In this document: positions 48,980-56,813 of the stretch, one piece after another
Layout: each line of letters starts with the position of its first letter
How positions within the stretch are numbered: position 1 is the stretch's first letter
Assembly (NCBI RefSeq): GCF_000472545.1
Contig: NZ_AWZV01000016.1
Coordinates: 62,001-126,000 of the forward strand
Length of the DNA stretch: 64,000 nucleotides
Source: Burkholderia sp. WSM2232
GTDB taxonomy: Bacteria; Pseudomonadota; Gammaproteobacteria; Burkholderiales; Burkholderiaceae
Direction of reading: 5' to 3'
Notes under the pieces: generated by a model
The model's input: the letters and a program-made list of their open reading frames with translations, nothing else
What the model was told of the DNA's origin: nothing
Database searches by the model: none
Made by a program: the position numbers and the translations under genes

Positions 48980-49062
48980 TTATCTCTGCGCTGAGTGTCT
49001 CGCTTCGCGGGCCGGCTGTGCCGGCCGCGACTTTAGCGCGTTGTCAAAGGGCAAAATCAACG

Positions 49063-49092
49063 GACAAAAAAAGGCGCCGCAAGCGGCGCCTT
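49063..49092 (-). terminator. Terminator of the porin gene
   Basis: Stem AAGGCGCCGC (49071-49080)/GCGGCGCCTT (49083-49092) followed on the minus strand by seven T. Confidence 0.85.
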
Positions 49093-49118
49093 CCGTGTTG
49101 CCTGTGTTGCCAGCTGCT

Positions 49119-50264
49119 TTAGAAGCGGTGACGCAGACCTGCCGTGACCGCAACCTGCTTGTTGTTGCTCGAAGCAGCCAGACCGTTGATGTCCGCGCCA
49201 ACGATCGCGTTTTCGTTGACTTGCTGGTATTCGCCTTGCAAATAAACATCCGTGCGCTTGGACAATGCGTACGCCGTTTGCAGGTTGAACTGGTTCCAGT
49301 GCGGACGGGTGCCGGCGAGGCTTGCGCGCGTGTACGTGTACGAACCGGCGATGCTGACAGCCGGCGTCAGAGCGTAACGTGCGTTCGCTTCGAAGTTCTG
49401 GAAGTGTGCGCTGCCGCCACCGAACGCGATGCCGCCCGTCTGACCCGACGCGCCTGCGCCGATGCCTGCAAGACCCGACAGATTGGTTTGCGAGTAGACG
49501 AGGCCGACGGTTGCCGGGCCGAACGCGTAGTTCGCGCCTGCGCCCCAGGTTTGCTGACGCGCAGCGAAGAAGGTGTTGTCGCTCGACACCGCACCGCCCG
49601 AGTTAAACGCTGCAGCCGCGCCCGTCGCGCCGTTGCTGTTCAATTGCAGGTAAGCCGCGCCGACGTTCAGGCCGCCCCAGTTGTACGACGCGCCCGCGCT
49701 GTAGGCGCGGTTGTTGGCGAAGCCGTCTGCCTGGTTCGAGAAGCCGTACATGCCGCCGAACTTCAGGCCGCCGTAGTTCGCGCTCGTGTACTTGACGGAG
49801 TTGTTGACGCGGAACGAGTTGTTCAGGTTGTCGTTGTCGAACGGGTGGGCGAATTGGGTGCCGCCGTATTGCGTGCCGGTCAATGCGAGCGGGCCGACGA
49901 AGTCGACCATGCTGTCGTATTGACGGCCGAGCGTAACCGCGCCGAACTGGGTGCTCGACAGGCCGACGAACGCCTGACGGCCGAACTCGCGACCGCCTTG
50001 CTTGAGCGAACCGTCATTGATGCCGAAGCCGTTTTCCAACGTGAAAATTGCCTTCAGGCCGCCGCCGAGGTCCTCAGCGCCGCGCAAGCCCCAACGGCTG
50101 CCGTTCACCGAGCCGCTCGTTTGCTGCCAGTTGCTGTGACCGTGCTGGTTGTTGGTGTAAGTGATGCCGGCGTCGATCAAGCCGTACAGGGTGACGCTGC
50201 TTTGTGCGTGCGCCGCCGTTGCAAAAACGCCCGTCAGGGCCGCGACCATGAGAGTCTTTTTCAT
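49119..50264 (-). CDS. Outer-membrane general porin (Burkholderiales type)
   Basis: A 381-residue trimeric beta-barrel porin. The signal peptide MKKTLMVAALTGVFATAAHA ends before QSSVTLYGLIDAGITY, the first strand shared by Burkholderia/Neisseria-type porins. The conserved GSRWGLRGAEDLGGGLKAIF follows, and the protein ends in HRF with the C-terminal Phe needed for outer-membrane assembly. It allows diffusion of small hydrophilic solutes. It is monocistronic with a strong terminator. Confidence 0.93.
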   Translation of the reverse strand: MKKTLMVAALTGVFATAAHAQSSVTLYGLIDAGITYTNNQHGHSNWQQTSGSVNGSRWGLRGAEDLGGGLKAIFTLENGFGINDGSLKQGGREFGRQAFVGLSSTQFGAVTLGRQYDSMVDFVGPLALTGTQYGGTQFAHPFDNDNLNNSFRVNNSVKYTSANYGGLKFGGMYGFSNQADGFANNRAYSAGASYNWGGLNVGAAYLQLNSNGATGAAAAFNSGGAVSSDNTFFAARQQTWGAGANYAFGPATVGLVYSQTNLSGLAGIGAGASGQTGGIAFGGGSAHFQNFEANARYALTPAVSIAGSYTYTRASLAGTRPHWNQFNLQTAYALSKRTDVYLQGEYQQVNENAIVGADINGLAASSNNKQVAVTAGLRHRF

Positions 50265-50671
50265 CTTGTTACTCCGAAAGCGAGAATTGGCAGTGAATCC
50301 TGCTTCAGAAAACCTTCACGCGTCCGCTGCGAGAAGCGAATCCGCGGGAAGTGCGCAATAGACTGCGCTGTTTTCCGGTTACGCAAAGTGTAGAGATAGC
50401 GTTCGCGGAATGGGCATTTCGATTTTTGCAATAAAGTATTCCGCTGTTTGAAACGATAGCCGAATGGCTGAAAGCCCCGCCAGTCAATGGATCCGGCGTG
50501 CCAGTGCGCATCTGGAAGGAGTGTCAACGAACCGCGTTGCGAATTTACGACGCGAATTCGATGCGAAAAAGCAACAGGTATTGGTTGATGGAGCTATTGT
50601 TGTTAATCGCGCAACAGAGGATTGTTATTCGTGCAAACAATCGAATTGAGAATCCGGAGTTATACTGACAG

Positions 50672-50757
50672 TTCTGCTTTCCGAAGCGGACTTTTTCGTT
50701 GACGAAAAAGATCTCCAAACCTTTGTCAGCGCGACCTTCCAGTCGCGCTTTTTTTTC
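50672..50757 (+). ncRNA. Candidate small RNA with strong terminator
   Basis: A good -10 box TATACT (50661-50666), then a hairpin TTTTTCG/CGAAAAA (50692-50709), then a terminator stem AGCGCGAC/GTCGCGCT (50728-50749) with eight T. No protein gene ends here on the plus strand. The -35 box is weak and no RNA family was recognised. Confidence 0.45.
50728..50757 (+). terminator. Rho-independent terminator
   Basis: Eight-bp stem AGCGCGAC/GTCGCGCT with six-base loop and a run of eight T. It ends the candidate small RNA and faces the convergent 84-residue gene. Confidence 0.85.
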
Positions 50758-50798
50758 GTCCAGGGATTCAAGCGCCCTGCAGCGGGGCAGGGCGAAGA

Positions 50799-51053
50799 TC
50801 AGTTGGCCGACGCGGCCCGGTTTGCGTTCCACCACTCGTTCGCGGTGGGGGCGCTCCAGTCTTCTATGACGTAGCGGCGAGCGTCCATGGGCGAGGAAAG
50901 CAGATTCTGCCAGTGATCGCCGTGCCAGACGACATCAAATTCGAGGGCGGACGTGTCAGAGCCGGCGCGCAAGGTGCCGGGCGTCTCCGATTGCGTTTGA
51001 GCAAAATGAGGAAGGAGGCCGGAGAGCAGGCGGCGGATATGGGGGAACTGCAT
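50799..51053 (-). CDS. Conserved hypothetical protein
   Basis: An 84-residue protein starting MQFPHIRRLLSGLLPHFA. The second half has a distinctive Trp-rich stretch, WHGDHWQNLLSSPMD followed by YVIEDWSAPTANEWW. GGGAG lies 8 bases before the ATG at 51053; the open frame upstream to 51197 has no such support. I do not recognise a named family. It is convergent with the candidate small RNA. Confidence 0.6.
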   Translation of the reverse strand: MQFPHIRRLLSGLLPHFAQTQSETPGTLRAGSDTSALEFDVVWHGDHWQNLLSSPMDARRYVIEDWSAPTANEWWNANRAASAN

Positions 51054-51479
51054 GTCAATCTCCCGAGGCGCATTAACTGCTAATGCTGGTTCATGATGCG
51101 ATTCGATAGTCTGGACAGGCAACCCGGATAAACACTTACCAAAGTCACAAACCGTTACAAATGTGCGCGGGTAGCTGGAAGTTTTTCCCGAATTCAATCA
51201 ATTCTGCTGTTTTAGAAGTAGAATTGACTTGCGCAAAAGCACTGAAACGCCCGCCATTTCCGCCACCCGGCTAATTTTTCGCTTATTCAATTCCGTGCAT
51301 AAGGCTGATTAAAAATTCACTTGACGGTGATTCGCCGCGCCCCTTATAACGACAAGGCTGATTTCAAGAGCCGCTCCGGGTGCGCAATGCCGAGGGATAT
51401 TCCTTATGGATAAGCTGGCAAAAGATTGAGGCGTTGAGGGCATTGCCCGATTTGATAATTCGTTGAGGGAAACTGGAAA
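51054..51479. other. Intergenic region with cold-shock gene promoter and leader
   Basis: 426 bases. The right half holds the cspA-type promoter (51321-51349) and a ~124-base untranslated leader. The left half is unassigned. Confidence 0.6.
51321..51349 (+). promoter_or_regulatory. Sigma-70 promoter of the cold-shock gene
   Basis: TTGACG (51321-51326) and TTATAA (51344-51349) with an ideal 17-base spacer. The resulting leader of ~124 bases fits the long thermosensing leaders of csp mRNAs. Confidence 0.7.
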
Positions 51480-51683
51480 ATGGAAACAGGTATCGTCAAA
51501 TGGTTTAACGATGCTAAGGGCTTTGGCTTCATTACGTCGGACGCGGGCGGTGAAGATCTCTTTGCGCACTTTTCGGAAATTCGCACTGAAGGATTCAAGT
51601 CGCTGAAGGAAAACCAGCGCGTATCCTTCGACGTGAAGGCCGGCCCGAAGGGCAAGCAGGCTGCAAACATTCAGCCGCTCTAA
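51480..51683 (+). CDS. cspA: Cold-shock protein, CspA family
   Basis: A 67-residue single cold-shock domain that binds single-stranded RNA/DNA. The N-terminus [18 protein letters not shown] contains RNP1 (KGFGFI), RNP2 is DLFAHF, and the end is typical (KQAANIQPL). GAGGGAAA precedes the ATG. A terminator follows at 51728-51757, so the gene is a separate unit with a long leader. Confidence 0.95.
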   Translation: METGIVKWFNDAKGFGFITSDAGGEDLFAHFSEIRTEGFKSLKENQRVSFDVKAGPKGKQAANIQPL

Positions 51684-51727
51684 GCTGCACATTGCGCTTG
51701 CACCTATGCGGGCGCACATGCGGCCCG

Positions 51728-51757
51728 AAGCCCTCGCGTTAATCGTGAGGGCTTTTT
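51728..51757 (+). terminator. Terminator of the cold-shock gene
   Basis: Stem AAGCCCTCGCG paired with CGTGAGGGCTT (one G-T mismatch), then TTTTG. Confidence 0.8.
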
Positions 51758-51978
51758 GTTTATTTCGCCGGATATTGATGCCTCCCGATTCGACACTGAG
51801 CCAGCTTTTGACCGTATCAGTGAACTTGCGCATTGGCGCTGCCGTTTGTTTCCCCGCAGACCGGTTGGCAAAAGCACCCGACGGCACATGCCAGTGATGT
51901 GGGCGTCGTATATGCGCGGTCCCTGGCCGTTAACTAGTGCATACTTGGCGCAAAGCCACGCGTCCAAGCATCCTCTTC

Positions 51979-53130
51979 ATGTCTGAACTGTTTCTGGCCG
52001 AACCGGCCCTCGCTGAACCTATTGTCTTCGTCGATCTCGAGACCACCGGCGGCTCCACCAACGAACACCGCATTACCGAGGTGGGGGTCGTGGAAGTCGG
52101 GCCGACCGGCGTCACGCGCTGGAGCAGTCTCGTCGATCCGCAGCAACCTATCCCGTCGTTTATCCAGCAGCTCACCGGAATCACGAACGCCATGGTGCGT
52201 GGCGCGCCCACATTCGAGGCCATCGCACCGGAGCTTTTCGCGCGGCTCAACGGCAAGCTGTTCGTCGCGCATAACGCGAGCTTCGACCGGGGCTTTTTGC
52301 GCGGCGAATTCCGGCGCGTCGGCATTTCCTTCGACCCGGACGTGCTGTGCACGGTGCGCCTGTCGCGCGCGCTGTTTCCGTCCGAAAAACGCCACGGGCT
52401 CGATGCACTGGTCGAACGCCATTCGCTGGTGCCGTCTGACCGCCACCGTGCGCTCGCTGACGCCGATCTCATCTGGCAGTTCTGGCAGCGCCTGCACACT
52501 CTCGTGCCGCTGGACACGTTGCGCGCGCAGATCGAACGCATGACGCGCCGCTACCGGCTGGCGGGCGACATCACTGAAGATCTGCTTGAGACAGCGCCTG
52601 CCGGCTGCGGTGTTTATGCGTTCTATGGAGAAGGCGACTTACCGCTGTATGTCGGGCGAAGCGTGCGCGTGCGTCAGCGGCTGCGTGCGCATCTGACGGG
52701 CGAACGGCGCTCGTCGAAGGATATGCGGCTCGCGCAGCAGGTCAGGCGCGTCGAGTGGCGCGCGACCGGTGGCGAATTGGGTGCGATGCTCGCGGAGGCG
52801 CAGTGGATCGCGACGCTGCGCCCGGGGCACAATCGCGTGCCGCGCGTCACGAAGAGCGATCCCGTGGACGCCCCGTGGCCGTTCCAGGGGGCGGTAGTAT
52901 TTGAAGAGCGCGAGGAAGCGTCGCAGGCGTGCGCTTTTCATGTCGTCGACCGGTGGCGTTACATCGGTCACGCGCCCTCATTGGCGCAGGCCATTGACCT
53001 TCATGCCTCGTGTGCGGTCAGCGGCTTCGAGCTGTCGACATATCGAATCCTGCAGAGCCATCTGGCGCGCGGTTTGCGGATGATGCCGCTGACTGTCGCG
53101 CGCGCCGAGCCTGTATTGGGCGTTGCCTGA
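51979..53130 (+). CDS. DnaQ-like 3'-5' exonuclease fused to GIY-YIG nuclease domain
   Basis: A 383-residue fusion. Residues ~14-180 are a DEDDh exonuclease like the DNA polymerase III epsilon subunit: FVDLETTGG (Asp-x-Glu), HNASFDRGFL, and the final HRALADADL with the catalytic His and Asp. Residues ~205-290 are a GIY-YIG domain as in UvrC/Cho: GCGVYAFYGEGDLPLYVGRS with following Arg and the AEAQWI Glu. The C-terminal ~95 residues are unassigned. Such proteins may act in repair. The ATG at 51979 gives the usual start; 51937 is an in-frame alternative. Confidence 0.88.
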   Translation: MSELFLAEPALAEPIVFVDLETTGGSTNEHRITEVGVVEVGPTGVTRWSSLVDPQQPIPSFIQQLTGITNAMVRGAPTFEAIAPELFARLNGKLFVAHNASFDRGFLRGEFRRVGISFDPDVLCTVRLSRALFPSEKRHGLDALVERHSLVPSDRHRALADADLIWQFWQRLHTLVPLDTLRAQIERMTRRYRLAGDITEDLLETAPAGCGVYAFYGEGDLPLYVGRSVRVRQRLRAHLTGERRSSKDMRLAQQVRRVEWRATGGELGAMLAEAQWIATLRPGHNRVPRVTKSDPVDAPWPFQGAVVFEEREEASQACAFHVVDRWRYIGHAPSLAQAIDLHASCAVSGFELSTYRILQSHLARGLRMMPLTVARAEPVLGVA

Positions 53131-53254
53131 TTGCTTCATTCGTTCAGTCTGTTCGATGCGCATTGCCGCGCGCGGTCTGGAACTAGCGCCTTGGGCAAAA
53201 CTGAACATGCTCTGCGGTTGATATCGTCCCGCTTCTCGCCCTGATTGCCGGCGC

Positions 53255-53851
53255 TCAGCCGGTCGCGCCGACGCCACCGCTTTCGCACACGTGTCCAAGC
53301 GCGCGAGAGAGCGCATTCGACCGCATAGAGTCGTAGCGCGTCAGCGATTTCCAGTTAGCCAGCGATTGCGCCACCCGCGACGGGCAGTCCGGAGCCGTCC
53401 GCAACGGCTGCACGCGGGCGAGGCCGGCAATGAGCGATTGCGTCAGGCGGTCCAGTTGAGGGCGCGTGCTCGTTGCCAGGTCCGGGGCCGGCTCTTGCGG
53501 CGGTTGGGTCGAACGCCAGTTCGCAAACAGCGCGTTTTGCATTTCCTTGCTCGCGTCTATCTGATCCTGAAAGAAGGCGCGCGCGAAAGCCGGATCCACG
53601 TCGGCAGCGGCCGCGCGCTTCTGAACATCGGCGAGTAGGGCTTCTTCGCGCGGCTTGTCAGTGATCGGCTGATGTTTCGCCCATTTCCAGCGGGCGACCG
53701 GCTCAGCCAGCGCAAGGCGTTGCGACACAAGGGCGATCAGATTGGTGAGCGCGGTGTCGTCGCCATCGGCAAGGGCAGGAGCGGGCGTGAAAACGGCGTA
53801 GGCAGAAAGCGCGAGCGCGCAGCGGGCGGCAAAGCGAAACAGACGAGTCAT
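53255..53851 (-). CDS. Periplasmic chorismate mutase (AroQ-gamma type)
   Basis: A 198-residue protein with a signal peptide (RCALALSAYAVFTPAPALA, cleavage near residue 29) followed by an all-helical chorismate mutase domain. LVSQRLALAEPVARWKWAKHQPI and DPAFARAFFQDQIDASKEMQ match the exported AroQ-gamma subclass, whose members convert chorismate to prephenate outside the cytoplasm; the catalytic Arg, Lys and Gln candidates lie in these segments. The ATG at 53851 gives the signal peptide start. It has no linked aromatic pathway genes. Confidence 0.85.
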   Translation of the reverse strand: MTRLFRFAARCALALSAYAVFTPAPALADGDDTALTNLIALVSQRLALAEPVARWKWAKHQPITDKPREEALLADVQKRAAAADVDPAFARAFFQDQIDASKEMQNALFANWRSTQPPQEPAPDLATSTRPQLDRLTQSLIAGLARVQPLRTAPDCPSRVAQSLANWKSLTRYDSMRSNALSRALGHVCESGGVGATG

Positions 53852-54138
53852 GGGCTGGGCGAAAGGGCTGGACGATGGCCGGGCGGCCACGCAGAAAGCA
53901 GAAGAATAGACGATCTGCAGCGCCGCGGGAGCCTTCGGCGCAGAGAGGATGCTGGAGGATTTCGGCGCAACGCAGTCAGATGCGCGACGTCGAGCACCGC
54001 GCACGGGCGCGCGTTGACGTCAGGCGGGGACAGGCCGTCTGGTTGAACCGCTGCAATGGAAGGTGATGTATAGCGCGCGAGCGACCATGCCCCTGCTGAC
54101 AAACGCCGGGACAGCTACCGCCTTGCGCCACCGCACAA
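53852..54138. other. Intergenic region
   Basis: 287 bases between the chorismate mutase and the 49-residue gene, both on the minus strand. Nothing recognisable beyond low-quality frames. Confidence 0.4.
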
Positions 54139-54288
54139 TCACTTTGCGTCGCACGACTTACGTTGTTCGTCGAAGAAGGCGCGCACGTGCTCCGGCAGTT
54201 CCGCGCTTAAAAATTCGACGCCGACAGGTTCCGGATCCGGGCTAAAGACTTTATCCGGGGTCGGAATCTTCGGTGGTTTGGCATCCAT
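54139..54288 (-). CDS. Small 49-residue hypothetical protein
   Basis: A short gene with a convincing start: AAAGGAGAAAGATC immediately before the ATG at 54288. The protein begins MDAKPPKIPTPDKVF, is rich in Pro and Asp/Glu at the N-terminus, and ends with LPEHVRAFFDEQRKSC, a likely amphipathic helix with one Cys. No family was recognised. The spacing of codons and the ribosome binding site make chance unlikely. Confidence 0.6.
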   Translation of the reverse strand: MDAKPPKIPTPDKVFSPDPEPVGVEFLSAELPEHVRAFFDEQRKSCDAK

Positions 54289-54948
54289 GATCTTTCTCCT
54301 TTACAAACTCATTATCGGCCTCGGGCCCCCATTTGCACCAGCGCCCGCGAGGCATTGAAGCGTCTTTGTTGCTTTAACGGCACATCGCAACATTTCAGCA
54401 GAGTCTTCTGATTAAATTTATAGGTTCGCTGCTGCCGTCATTGTGTGGGCATGCGTACATTCCGCGCTTCAATTCCTCTTTCGATTCGCCCCGAGCGGCG
54501 CCTGGCGGGTCGTCGCGCTCTTGCCGCCGCAAGCAGGGATTCGTTCATTCCGGGTATTCCCCGATTAACTCCCGCTGGTGCGTTGCCGCGTCGGAACGGT
54601 TTTGTGGCTAAAAGTCGAACGTTCGTTAATTACCGATCGACTCAAAAGCAGAAGCCGCTTCGCTTATCCCTTTGTAAACGAGCGACGTGTCATGGCGTTG
54701 ACGGTTAGCCGTAGTTTTTTAAGCGAGGCAAAAGAACCGTCGCCACATGGGCGAATGCGTCGCGCAGTATCGTCGCCGGCTCCGGTGCCAGCACTTTGCG
54801 ACAAAAGCTCAGTTTTCGAGCCCCTTTTCGAAACCGCGACGGCGACTGCCATGATGCGAAGAGGCATTCACAGGTCTGAGTGCGTTGGCCAACGGACGCA
54901 CCTCTGCCAATACGGAAGATGGTCATCTTCGCCTTCAGAGAGTTCGTC
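54289..54948. other. Long gene-poor region
   Basis: 660 bases with locally lower G+C. A short hairpin with T-run occurs at 54703-54720 (ACGG/CCGT, then AGTTTTTT). No gene or RNA family was recognised. Confidence 0.4.
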
Positions 54949-55146
54949 ATGGAAAACGCTGTGTACTGGAATGGACGCCAGGTTGGAATCGAGTGCGACG
55001 GTCGGATCTCGTGGTTTTCGTCAGCGCCGCCGGAGGCGGTGGCTGCGTATGGCAACAAGCAACAAACGCAGGCGCAGCAGTGCGGTACCCCCGGCGATGA
55101 TGTTCTCGCGCGTAACCTTGGCAGGGTTGCGCACTCGCGGTTCTAG
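54949..55146 (+). CDS. Possible small hypothetical protein
   Basis: A 65-codon frame starting MENAVYWNGRQVGIECDGRI, with AGAGAG about 6 bases upstream. The first half has a protein-like composition (WFSSAPPEAVAAYG); the second half is less convincing. It has no recognised family and no neighbours in an operon. It may be shorter than drawn or spurious. Confidence 0.4.
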   Translation: MENAVYWNGRQVGIECDGRISWFSSAPPEAVAAYGNKQQTQAQQCGTPGDDVLARNLGRVAHSRF

Positions 55147-55226
55147 GGGAAGAAATTCCCCGGGGTAGGCGGTAGCGGAGAGATGCTTCGAATTGCGATT
55201 AGAAAGTATCGATGCATCGATGGAAA

Positions 55227-55262
55227 GCAAAAAGCCCAGTCACGAGGACTGGGCTTTTTGCT
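55227..55262. terminator. Terminator downstream of tRNA-Thr
   Basis: Stem CAAAAAGCCCAGTC/GACTGGGCTTTTTG with a five-base loop; strong on both strands. Confidence 0.85.
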
Positions 55263-55272
55263 TGATTCTTGA

Positions 55273-55348
55273 TGGTGCCGGAAAGAGGAATCGAACCCCC
55301 GACCTTCGCATTACGAATGCGCTGCTCTACCGTCTGAGCTATTCCGGC
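55273..55348 (-). tRNA. tRNA-Thr(CGT)
   Basis: A 76-base tRNA with CCA. The acceptor stem is GCCGGAA/TTCCGGC, the T-loop GGTTCGATTCC, and the anticodon loop TTCGTAA is closed by GCGCA/TGCG(A), giving CGT. Confidence 0.95.
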
Positions 55349-55402
55349 ATCAGGAGAAACGAGATTATAGGGAGTTCTTTATTGGCTTGGCAAGCCCCCA
55401 GC

Positions 55403-56419
<1,017 letters not shown>

Positions 56420-56813
56420 GCTGTACTCCAGGAGGCTTGAGGAATATCCCGATTTTAACCGCTCGGTGTGTCCGCTCCGTGCTTTTACGATCCGCACAGA
56501 CATGAAACATGAGTGCGGCACGGTGACGAACCGGCGCAGGGCGCAAGCAACGGGCCATTGCCATGGAAATTCTCGCCGTAGCTTTGGCGCCGGATGATGT
56601 GACCATGCGAATCACACGACCCGTTGCGTTCAACGCAAACCGGCCAGTGAATCCGGTTACGAATGCGTTTACTTCCCGTCAGCAAACGGCACACGAACAG
56701 TCGGCCAAACGGCTGACGTCGACCTCAACAGCGCTGACCCGCCTCATAACCGGCAGGAAAAAAGCCGGCAACGCGTGCCGGCTTTTCCGAATCGAGCACC
56801 GCTCAAACCTGCG
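56420..56813. other. Intergenic region between pepN and fbp
   Basis: 394 bases with the pepN terminator at 56759-56787 and the presumed fbp promoter. Nothing else is recognised. Confidence 0.5.
56759..56787. terminator. Terminator of pepN
   Basis: Stem AAAAGCCGGCA/TGCCGGCTTTT with a five-base loop, with T-runs on either strand. Confidence 0.85.

Larger units (their letters stand above)
50265..50798. other. Intergenic region upstream of the porin gene
   Basis: 534 bases including the porin promoter region and, at its right end, a plus-strand promoter/terminator unit (50661-50757) that may be a small RNA. A 61-codon frame at 50464 is not supported. Confidence 0.5.

Noticed and set aside
49041-50393. 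450-codon plus-strand frame over the porin gene
   Set aside because: Antisense shadow; the porin has signal peptide, family strands and C-terminal Phe.
50464-50649. 61-codon plus-strand ORF near the porin promoter
   Set aside because: No ribosome binding site, no family-like composition.
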